DNA from: Streptomyces sp. NBC_01216
GTDB lineage: Bacteria; Actinomycetota; Actinomycetes; Streptomycetales; Streptomycetaceae
NCBI RefSeq assembly: GCF_035994945.1
Contig: NZ_CP108677.1
Span: 1,798,001-1,862,000, forward strand
Direction: 5' to 3'
DNA: 64,000 bases
Positions 19,903 to 26,231 of the stretch are shown one piece after another. The notes beneath the pieces were generated by a model that made no database searches, was not told the DNA's origin, and worked only from the letters and a program-made list of their open reading frames with translations. Within the stretch, counting starts at the first letter, position 1. Every line of letters starts with the position of its first letter. The position numbers and the translations under genes are program-made.

Positions 19903-20116
19903 GAAGGGCTCACCTCGCCGCTGATCGGGGGATCGTGTGGGCTCGTGGCTGCGCGTGCCACGACCGGCGGTGTGCGTCCGAGGGGGCCGCGACGCCGGGA
20001 GGGGCACTCGTCCGTAGTACCCGATTTCGCCGCGCTCGGAAAGACGACAAGACGGCCGGGGCCTCCGCGCGGTGGCATCCCGGCAGGCGCCCTCGCCGGC
20101 CCGTGGCGGGGACCGA

Positions 20117-21331
20117 TCAGCGTACGCTCGCGGCGAGGCCGTACTCCGGCAGTGCGATGTCCCCGGCCTTGGCGAACTGCGCGGCGAGCAGGTTCCGCAT
20201 CGGCCAGCGGGTCATCTGCCGCATGGAGAGGTCCCGCAGGCGAATGCCGAGCCGGCCCGAGGGTGCGAACCCCGAGGCACCGCCCGGCGGGAGCCGCTGG
20301 GCCTGACGCACGTACGGGCGCATGACCTCGTCGTAGTGGCGGAAGGCGATGCGGTGGTCGCCCCCGGCAGCGGCGAGTTCACCGGCCAGGACGTATGCGC
20401 CGACCAGAGCCAGGCTGGTCCCCAGGCCGGTCAGCGGGGTCGCGCAGTATCCGGCGTCGCCCAGCAGCGCCACCCGACCGCGCGACCAGCGGTCGAGGCG
20501 GACCTGGCCCATGGAGTCGAGGAAGAAGTCCGGGGCGGTGCGCATGGCCCGCAGCAGGCGTGGGGTCTCCCAGCCGACTCCGGCGAAGCGCTGGGCCACG
20601 AGTTCCCGCTGGGCGGCGGCGTCGCGGCGGTCGTAGGCGATCGGTGGCGAACGGAAGCTGAAGCCGGCCTTGATCTCGCCCGGGAGACGGCCGGGCCGCG
20701 CGGAGACGACGAGGCCGCCGGGCGCGTTGTGCATCAGGAACCAGCCGTCCAGGTCCAGGTCGTCGTCGGCGGCGGTGAACCAGGCCGTGTAGAGGCCGAG
20801 CGGGTGGACGAACTCCTGCTCCGGGCCGAAGGCCAGCGTGCGGATCACGGAGTGTGGCCCGTCCGCGCCGACGACCAGCCCGAACCGGCGCGGCGCGGCC
20901 CTCTCGAAGGTGACGGTGGCCCCGTCCGCGTCCTGGTCGATCCCGGTGACGGTGTCGTCGAACAGGTACTCCGTGTCCGGCAGGGTGGTCTCGTACAACA
21001 GACGGGCGAGGTCTCCGCGGAGGATCTCGATCTCGGAGACGATTCCCTCGCCGCCGAAGCTGTCGGCGGGCACCCGTGCGGTGGTGCGGCCGGCGTTGTC
21101 GACGAGCGCGAGGCCGCGTTGGTCCACGCTCTCCGCCCTGGCCCGATCCATCAGACCCATCCGTTCGATCACCGTGCGACCGGCGCCGCGCAGGTCCACG
21201 GTCTGCCCGCCGGGCCGAGGTGCCGGCGCGCGCTCCACGATCGTGACCGTGAAGCCTCCCTTGCGTAGCCAGTACGCCAGTGCGGGCCCCGCGACGCCGG
21301 CACCACAGATGAGTATCTCGTTGCTCGCCAT
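20117..21331 (-). CDS. FAD-dependent monooxygenase
   Basis: This 404-residue flavoprotein hydroxylase of the PHBH/TetX class has the dinucleotide motif EILICGAGVAGPALAYWLRK (GxGxxG at residues 10-15), a central VVGADGPHSVIR (the DG motif), and the second FAD motif ALLGDAGYCATPLTGLG near residue 290. Such enzymes hydroxylate aromatic compounds or inactivate antibiotics; the substrate here is unknown. I chose the ATG at 21329-21331 because the conserved fold begins at once. No strong Shine-Dalgarno is seen, so the mRNA may be nearly leaderless. It is divergent from a GntR-TetR regulator with shared operator-like palindromes, so it is probably that regulator's target. Confidence 0.88.
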   Translation of the reverse strand: MASNEILICGAGVAGPALAYWLRKGGFTVTIVERAPAPRPGGQTVDLRGAGRTVIERMGLMDRARAESVDQRGLALVDNAGRTTARVPADSFGGEGIVSEIEILRGDLARLLYETTLPDTEYLFDDTVTGIDQDADGATVTFERAAPRRFGLVVGADGPHSVIRTLAFGPEQEFVHPLGLYTAWFTAADDDLDLDGWFLMHNAPGGLVVSARPGRLPGEIKAGFSFRSPPIAYDRRDAAAQRELVAQRFAGVGWETPRLLRAMRTAPDFFLDSMGQVRLDRWSRGRVALLGDAGYCATPLTGLGTSLALVGAYVLAGELAAAGGDHRIAFRHYDEVMRPYVRQAQRLPPGGASGFAPSGRLGIRLRDLSMRQMTRWPMRNLLAAQFAKAGDIALPEYGLAASVR

Positions 21332-21404
21332 GACGTGAATGTACGGCGTACGCATGAGAGTGCGCAAGCTCAATCCCCCTTTCCTAGCAGAGTTTCGGCC
21401 AGCA

Positions 21405-21418
21405 CTGCACTAGTACAG
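21405..21418. promoter_or_regulatory. Operator-like palindrome, distal copy
   Basis: CTGCACTAGTACAG is a near-perfect palindrome centred on ACTAGT. It shares GCACTAGT with the copy at 21487-21496; the two centres are exactly 80 bp apart. It lies in the intergenic region between the FAD monooxygenase and the GntR-TetR regulator. CTAG-containing hexamers are rare in this GC-rich DNA. Confidence 0.6.
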
Positions 21419-21486
21419 GGATGTGCGGCGAACGTTCGCGCGCAGCGTCGCCCGGCGTCGGCGGCTAGGATGGCACCCGTCCAGGT

Positions 21487-21496
21487 GCACTAGTGC
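21487..21496. promoter_or_regulatory. Operator-like palindrome, proximal copy
   Basis: GCACTAGTGC is a perfect 10-bp palindrome that directly abuts the GGAGGG ribosome-binding site (21497-21502) of the GntR-TetR gene. Binding there would block its own expression, so autoregulation is likely. Confidence 0.6.
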
Positions 21497-21507
21497 GGAG
21501 GGTGTCA

Positions 21508-22470
21508 GTGAGCGGACAGGCGGTGTCGCGCTACAGCCAGATCGTCGCCGAACTGCGGCAACGGATCGAGACGGGCGAACTGGCGCCGGGCGACCGTGTG
21601 CCCTCGACCCGGGACATCACCAAGCGGTGGGGCGTCGCGATGGCGACCGCGACCAAGGTGCTCACCGAGCTGCGCCGCGAGGGCCTGGTCCGGGCCGTCC
21701 CCGGCGTCGGGACGGTCGTGCGGACCCCGAGCCGCCCGGTCCGCAACGCCCGCCCCGCGGCCACCCCACGCCCGGCCGGGTCGTCCGAGGCGTCTTCGGG
21801 CCAGGTGGCGCTTACGCTCGGACGGATCGTCGCCGCCGCCGTCACGGTCGCCGACGCGGAAGGGCTGGCCGCGGTCTCGATGCGCCGGGTGGCCGCCGAG
21901 CTGGCGGTGGCCACCATGTCGCTGTACCGGCACGTGGCCGACAAGGAAGACCTGCTGACGCGGATGATGGACACGGTGATCGCGGAGCGCCCGTTGCCGG
22001 CCGAACCCCCGGGCGGCTGGCGTGAGGCGATCGAGCTGGCGGCCCGGCAGCTCTGGGACCTGTTCCGCCGCCACCCGTGGCTCGCACCGGCCCTGTCGGT
22101 GACTCGCCCTCAGATGATCACCTCGGCACTGCCGTACAGCGAGTGGATGCTCACCGTCTTGCAGGCGCACGGACTCGACCTGCGGTCCGCCTTCACCGCG
22201 CACCTGATGCTGCTCAACTACGCCCGTGGAATCGCCGTCAACCTGGAGACGGAGCGGGAAGCCGAGGCACACAGCGGCCTCGACAGCGAGGAGTGGATGG
22301 ACACCCAGGAGCCCACGCTCCTGGCGATTCTCGCCACCGGCCGGTTCCCCGCGCTCTCCCGCCTCGCCACGGCCGGTTACGACCTCGACCTCGACGCCCT
22401 CTTCGAGTTCGGCCTCCAGCGCCTCCTCGACGGCCTCGCCGCACTCCTCGACGAGAGCTCCGCCGACTGA
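21508..22470 (+). CDS. Transcriptional regulator fusing GntR and TetR domains
   Basis: The 320-residue product carries two complete DNA-binding modules. Residues 5-75 are a GntR winged helix (SRYSQIVAELRQRIETGEL, VPSTRDITKRWGV, LRREGLVRAVPGVGTVV). After a Pro/Ala linker, residues 95-150 form a TetR helix-turn-helix (SMRRVAAELAVATMSLYRHV, ADKEDLLTRM), followed by a TetR_C ligand-binding domain. The start is the GTG at 21508, with GGAGGG 5 nt upstream. It is divergent from an FAD monooxygenase, and two GCACTAGT palindromes between them are candidate operators. It is probably a ligand-responsive repressor of the monooxygenase and of itself. Confidence 0.9.
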   Translation: MSGQAVSRYSQIVAELRQRIETGELAPGDRVPSTRDITKRWGVAMATATKVLTELRREGLVRAVPGVGTVVRTPSRPVRNARPAATPRPAGSSEASSGQVALTLGRIVAAAVTVADAEGLAAVSMRRVAAELAVATMSLYRHVADKEDLLTRMMDTVIAERPLPAEPPGGWREAIELAARQLWDLFRRHPWLAPALSVTRPQMITSALPYSEWMLTVLQAHGLDLRSAFTAHLMLLNYARGIAVNLETEREAEAHSGLDSEEWMDTQEPTLLAILATGRFPALSRLATAGYDLDLDALFEFGLQRLLDGLAALLDESSAD

Positions 22471-22663
22471 ACGCAGGACGCGAGAGGGCCCGGCGTCGCG
22501 CCGGACCGCGCACCGGCCGGACCTCGCACCGGCGTCACCGACGGCACCTCCCAGGCCCGGTGACACCACCCGGGTCACCGGTTCGGCAGGAGACATCGTC
22601 AAGCCCGGCCCGGCGGCCCTGTTCTCGCGGTGCGGCGTTCTCGCGGTGCGGCAGGGCCGAAAG

Positions 22664-22693
22664 GAAGACGGCCGGAGCCCCCGCACAGTGGGC
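22664..22693. repeat. Left 30-bp direct repeat (attL-like)
   Basis: These 30 bases match 26170-26199 at all but one position (G22674 versus C26180). They contain the left arm of a terminator hairpin whose right arm is found only at the other repeat, as expected if an element integrated through the hairpin loop side. The GntR-TetR gene ends 193 bp upstream; nothing else is recognised in that gap. Confidence 0.7.
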
Positions 22694-22804
22694 GCTCCTC
22701 ACCCCCTCTGACCTGCGGTCTTTCCCTGACCAGCACCGGAGCAGAAAAAGTCAGCCCCGTTCAGCCGGTCCTGGGCAATCCTAGGGCCCAATGGGCTACC
22801 TCCG

Positions 22805-22820
22805 TGTTCCCACGGGAACA
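22805..22820. promoter_or_regulatory. Palindrome near left end of element
   Basis: TGTTCCCACGGGAACA is a perfect 16-bp palindrome (7-bp arms). It is followed at 22832 by the imperfect inverted repeat CGTATCTCCCAGGGATACG. A related TTCCCGCG inverted repeat lies near the right end (26105-26124). It could be a recombinase arm-type site or a repressor operator; no gene starts nearby. Confidence 0.4.
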
Positions 22821-22975
22821 TCCGAGGGAACGCGTATCTCCCAGGGATACGAGCCGTCTGGGAGACGTTCCCGACCGTCGACACGCCGCTGCCCCGGCGT
22901 CCTTGCTCACAGGGTTACCGCCCACCCTCAGACCGGGCCGGCGGCGGTCGGGACGGCCGGCCCACAGCAGGCACA

Positions 22976-23015
22976 CCACGGCCCCGGCACCAGAGGAACG
23001 GTGCCGGGGCCGTGG
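22976..23015 (-). terminator. Terminator hairpin after XRE pseudogene
   Basis: A perfect 16-bp inverted repeat (22976-22991 with 23000-23015, 8-nt loop) lies 12 bp past the final stop of the minus-strand regulator pseudogene. It has no T-tract, as is common in this genus. Confidence 0.75.
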
Positions 23016-23027
23016 CATCAGACGGAC

Positions 23028-24315
23028 TCAGCTCGCCGGGGCCGACACGGCGGCGTGCAGCTCCCGGACACCAGCGGCACGGGGGTGCCGCTGCGCGAGC
23101 TCCGTGACGATGTTGCGGATCGCGAGCCGGTCCCGTACCTCGCCGGGGCTTGCACGGTGGGCGTCGAGCAAGGCGCGGGCGGTCTGCTCCGGGCGGCCCC
23201 ACGCCTACCAGGCACGGGCCATGTCGGTCCCCAGACGCGCCTTCCGCTCAGCCGTGGGGAAGTGCTCGGGCCGAAGGTTCCGCCCGGCCTCCAGCGCCGC
23301 GCCTGCGTCCCCCAGGGCCCAGTGGACCCCAACGGTGTAGAGGTCCACGGCCGCCGGGTTGATCGGGAAGAGACGGCCGGCGGGCGCGATGACCGGCAGT
23401 CGGCGGGCGGCGTGCCGGGCCTCCTCTGCCATGGCCAGGGCCTCGGCGCGTCGGCCGCCCCGGGCGGCGGTGTAGGCCAGGGTGCACAGCATCTGCGCGT
23501 AGGCCGAGGACGCAGCGTCGGTCCGGAGCCCCGTTGCCTCCACCCGGGCCGCGGCCGACTCCATGAGGGTCTGGGCTTCCTCGCCCCGGTCCTGGTGGCG
23601 CAGCACGATCGCGAGCTCGCGGGAGGCAGCGGCAGCGGCGAGTGGGGACCCGGACACCTCGGCCCAGGTGCGCGCGGTCGGCGGTGAGGCGGGCCTGCTC
23701 GTACGAGCCGAGCTTGATCAGCAGGGCGGCGCTCAGGCTGTAGACGGAGGACATTCGGGCCTGGTCCAGCTCGCGGCGCGAGGAGGCAGCGGCGTGCCCG
23801 TCGGCGAGGAGGCCCGGCAGTAGCCCGAGGAGCTGCGTGTGGGCGCCCTTGTCGTACAGGTCCCGGGCGGAGGCCACGCGGGCGTCCAGGGCGCCCCTGC
23901 CCGTGGGCGGCGGGGTGTCGGCCAGGGCGCGATCCATGCCGAGCAGCATGGCGGCCGGGACGGTCGCCGTGGCGGCGAGCATCGAGCGGCGGCGCATCGG
24001 GTCCTCCTCGGCGTGCGGACTGGCCGACACTCTAGTGCCGGCCTGTCCGGAAGGGGCCGGGGGCGCCAGAGAACTCACCAGGACGTGTCGAGGAACGCCC
24101 ACCGTGGACGCGGCCCGGTGAATGAGCGTCAGGTCGGTGACCTGGGCGCGGCGTTCCATCCGCGAGACCGTCGCCGCCGAGCACCCCAGGTGCTCGCCGA
24201 GTTCCGCAAGCGTCCATCCTCGGTGCTCACGACCCAGCCGTACGAGTCCGCCCGGTTGACGCCGAGCGACTAACTCCCTGACCTTCGCACTGTTCCAGAG
24301 CGGGTCACCGGGCAT
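23028..24315 (-). pseudogene. XRE-family regulator, broken by a frameshift and an amber stop
   Basis: The N-terminal part encodes a helix-turn-helix of the XRE type (LGREHRGWTLAELGEHLGCS, AATVSRMERR) joined to a tetratricopeptide-like helical region, a layout common in streptomycetes. Near 23665 the frame shifts: it is lost at LTADRAH and resumes as TWAEVSGSPLAAAAASREL, which needs one added base. That second frame then meets TAG at 23205-23207 inside RAW*AWGRPEQTARALL and stays open to a TGA at 23028. Relatives usually have Gln at the stop position, so CAG to TAG is likely. The start ATG at 24313-24315 has GGGGAGGGG upstream. Two independent lesions argue against a single sequencing error. 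Confidence 0.82.
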
Positions 24316-24385
24316 TGGCCCCTCCCCTGCTACATGACCGGGGGCCACCACGGTACGGGCGCGGTGCGGCACCCGTCGAGACCGC

Positions 24386-24410
24386 TTGCAGGATGTGCAA
24401 ATACCTTGCA
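24386..24410. promoter_or_regulatory. TTGCA repeat cluster between divergent genes
   Basis: TTGCA (24386), its complement TGCAA (24396) and TTGCA (24406) are spaced exactly 10 bp apart in the 186-bp gap between the XRE pseudogene and the 24502 gene. One-turn spacing on one face of the helix suits an operator for the XRE protein or a -35 region. This is an inference from spacing only. Confidence 0.45.
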
Positions 24411-24501
24411 CAACAAGCTAGTTGATCGCTGCCGGGGGCCGGATGCGGTGTTCTCGTTACATCGCCCCGCACCTCGTGGGGCACCGCCCAAGGGAGGCAC
24501 C

Positions 24502-24966
24502 ATGGCAACCGCAGCCGACACCCCCGTCACCACCAACCCGATGACCGGGCCGGCCCGCTCCCCCCGCGACATCGTGCCGGCGGACCTCTGGGAGAAGCAG
24601 GTCGGCCTGCTGATGCGGGACTACCCGTACGACTCCGTCATGGCCACCCGCGTCCTCGGCCAGGGCTACGCCTACCTGCTCACCGCCATGTCCCTCCGGG
24701 GCCAGGGCCTGGGACTCGCCCCGAGCAAGCTGGTCGACATCGGCGCCCACACGATCATCCTGGACACCGTCGCCTACGCCGAGCTGTGCGACAAGTACAA
24801 CGGCGGGCACTTCCTGCACCACGTGCCGAAGGTCGAGATGAAGAACGACGGGTCGGTCATCAAGACCGCCCACCTCGTCGCCCGCGCGGGCTGGGAGGTG
24901 GACCTCCCTCTGTGGGAGGACGCCGCCGAGTGTGGCCCCTGCCACCCGGGCAACGACTCGCACTGA
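24502..24966 (+). CDS. Small Cys/His-containing protein, glycine-rich-domain (DUF1399-like) relative
   Basis: This 154-residue protein shows the pattern VDIGAHTIILDTVAYAELCD followed by GGHFLHHVP. It resembles a streptomycete family named for plant glycine-rich domain proteins (DUF1399), where the motif is D-x-x-WHTxxL-Y-x-x-C-x(n)-G-x-x-x-H. The C-terminus carries ECGPCHPG. The spaced His and Cys residues could bind metal. No function is known. The ATG at 24502 follows GGGAGG. It lies inside the decayed integrated element, divergent from the regulator pseudogene and just before a methyltransferase gene. Confidence 0.65.
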   Translation: MATAADTPVTTNPMTGPARSPRDIVPADLWEKQVGLLMRDYPYDSVMATRVLGQGYAYLLTAMSLRGQGLGLAPSKLVDIGAHTIILDTVAYAELCDKYNGGHFLHHVPKVEMKNDGSVIKTAHLVARAGWEVDLPLWEDAAECGPCHPGNDSH

Positions 24967-25073
24967 CCCCCACGTGACGCCCTCGGCGGTCCGGGCCCAT
25001 GGCTCGGGCCGCCGAGGCACGCCCGGGTGACTTTCGCCCGAACCGGCAGCAGCCCCCGCGCGGTGCCGTCAGG

Positions 25074-25775
25074 ATGACGCGGGTGACGACCACGACCACA
25101 GACCTTTGGCACCACTACGGCCGGGCCCGCGCCGCGCAGGACCACGCCGTCCCCGACTCCTTCCGCTGGACTTGGGACCAGCAGGACGGGCCGGGCCCGG
25201 AAGTCCTCGGCGACCTCACCGGCAAGGCCCTGGCCGACCTCGGGGCCGGCGCCGCCCGCCACGCCGCGCACCTGGCCGTGCACCACGCCCCGGCCCGGGT
25301 CGATGCCGTGGACGCCTCCCCAGCACAGCACGGCATGGCGACCACCCTCTACGCCTCGCTCGCCCCGCGCCTGAACCTCGTCCACCAGGACGTGGTCACC
25401 CACCTCCGCGTGAACCCGGACGCCTACGACGTGCTCTACAGCGTCTTCGGGGCGGTGGACTTCACCGATCCCCGCGAACTGCTTCCGGCCGCGGCCTGCG
25501 CGCTCCGCCCCGGCGGGCGCCTGGTCTTCTCCACCCTCGCCCACTATCTGTCCGGCGCCCCCGCGCAGCCGGACGTCACGGCCGCCGAGGTACCGGCGAA
25601 GGCCCCGGAGGGCGAGAGCGCCACCATGCACCGATGGGTGTTGCAGGAGCACGTGTGGACCAAGGTTCTGGACGGGGCCGGGTTCACCGACATCCACACC
25701 ACGGAGCTGCCCGCCGGTGACGGCCCCCGGTCCGCCGCCACCCTCCTCGTCACGGCCGAGCTCACCGCCTCCTGA
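25074..25775 (+). CDS. SAM-dependent methyltransferase (class I)
   Basis: This 233-residue protein has a Rossmann methyltransferase core: motif I ALADLGAGAARHAAHLAV, the acidic residue ending strand 2 (VDAVDASPAQHGMA), motif III-like YDVLYSVFGAVDFTDP, and the post-core LRPGGRLVFSTL. It resembles small-molecule methyltransferases, but no substrate can be assigned. The start is uncertain: the ATG at 25074 has only AGG before it, and the frame is open to 24999. It is followed by a strong hairpin (25787-25827), and it is the last intact gene of the integrated element. Confidence 0.82.
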   Translation: MTRVTTTTTDLWHHYGRARAAQDHAVPDSFRWTWDQQDGPGPEVLGDLTGKALADLGAGAARHAAHLAVHHAPARVDAVDASPAQHGMATTLYASLAPRLNLVHQDVVTHLRVNPDAYDVLYSVFGAVDFTDPRELLPAAACALRPGGRLVFSTLAHYLSGAPAQPDVTAAEVPAKAPEGESATMHRWVLQEHVWTKVLDGAGFTDIHTTELPAGDGPRSAATLLVTAELTAS

Positions 25776-25786
25776 GCCCAGACGTA

Positions 25787-25827
25787 CCGCTGCCCCGGCC
25801 TCAGTCTCCTAGGTGCCGGGGCAGCGG
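25787..25827 (+). terminator. Terminator hairpin after methyltransferase
   Basis: CCGCTGCCCCGGC (25787-25799) pairs with GCCGGGGCAGCGG (25815-25827), a perfect 13-bp stem that begins 11 bp after the methyltransferase stop. It also lies just past the integrase remnant on the other strand. Confidence 0.8.
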
Positions 25828-25908
25828 TCAGTGAAAACGGTGTGGTCGGTCAGGCGGCGTCCCGGAGACTGCCGCCGTCGTTGGGGTGGAGTTCGTGCTC
25901 GACGCCGC

Positions 25909-26082
25909 CCAGCCGGGTGGCCAGTCGTTCCCGGACTCCTCGACTGCGGCCTTGAACACCTTCGCCGCGTCCTCGTCGTCGAAGCGCTCGATCTGCCATC
26001 CGGCACCGCCGGGGTCTCGCTACTTCACCTGGCAGCTGGCGATCTCCCCGGCCTTGTTTGTACGCGGAACTACGCTCGCCAT
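25909..26082 (-). pseudogene. Tyrosine-type phage/ICE integrase, N-terminal remnant
   Basis: Reading from the ATG at 26080-26082, the product is MASVVPRTNKAGEIASCQVK, then TAG, then an in-frame segment containing WQIERFDDEDAAKVFKAAVE and ending NDWPPGW. This is the usual N-terminal arm-binding domain of actinobacterial tyrosine integrases (Q-V-K/R-W, ERFDDE-A--FK, WPPGW). The amber codon (26020-26022) replaces the expected Trp. After WPPGW the similarity stops, so the catalytic domain is gone. It starts 88 bp from the right direct repeat, the normal place for an integrase gene beside its att site. Confidence 0.78.
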
Positions 26083-26104
26083 GTGCGGAGAGTGTCCCTT
26101 CGTG

Positions 26105-26124
26105 TTCCCGCGACCTCGCGGGAA
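26105..26124. promoter_or_regulatory. Inverted repeat between integrase remnant and right repeat
   Basis: TTCCCGCG (26105-26112) and CGCGGGAA (26117-26124) flank a 4-nt spacer. The left-end palindrome at 22805-22820 also contains TGTTCCC. It may be an integrase arm-site or an integrase-promoter operator. Confidence 0.4.
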
Positions 26125-26169
26125 GCGAGCTGGATTCGACTGTCTCCTCAGGTCAGGCCAGGTAAAAGA

Positions 26170-26199
26170 GAAGACGGCCCGAGCCCCCGCACAGTGGGC
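26170..26199. repeat. Right 30-bp direct repeat (attR-like)
   Basis: Same 30-bp sequence as 22664-22693 except C at 26180. It overlaps the terminator of the aldehyde dehydrogenase gene and directly follows the integrase-remnant region. The stretch from 25828 to 26231 holds only the integrase remnant, the inverted repeat and this site. Confidence 0.7.
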
Positions 26200-26209
26200 T
26201 CCGGCCGTC
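26173..26209 (-). terminator. Intrinsic terminator of the aldehyde dehydrogenase gene
   Basis: GACGGCCCGAGCCC (26173-26186) pairs with GGGCTCCGGCCGTC (26196-26209), with one C-C mismatch and a 9-nt loop. On the minus strand it is followed by the T-rich TTCTCTTTT, and it lies 22 bp past the stop at 26232. Confidence 0.85.
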
Positions 26210-26231
26210 CGGTCCGGTGGGTACGTGGCGG

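Larger units (their letters stand above)
22664..26199. mobile_element. Decayed site-specific integrated element (about 3.5 kb)
   Basis: Thirty-bp direct repeats bound a segment with a tyrosine-integrase N-terminal remnant next to the right repeat, an inactivated XRE regulator, and two plausible passenger genes: a small Cys/His protein and a methyltransferase. The reconstructed target, from left chromosome plus right chromosome, gives a perfect 14-bp-stem terminator hairpin for the aldehyde dehydrogenase gene at 26232, supporting true integration. The integrase has an amber codon and is truncated after about 58 residues, so the element cannot excise on its own. No replication or transfer gene is visible. 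The outer part of the left side (22694-22975) has palindromes but no convincing gene. Confidence 0.72.

Noticed and set aside
22791..23687. 298-residue plus-strand frame near the left end of the integrated element
   Set aside because: It runs antisense to the XRE pseudogene, no domain is recognisable, and its N-terminus spans palindromes. It is treated as non-coding.
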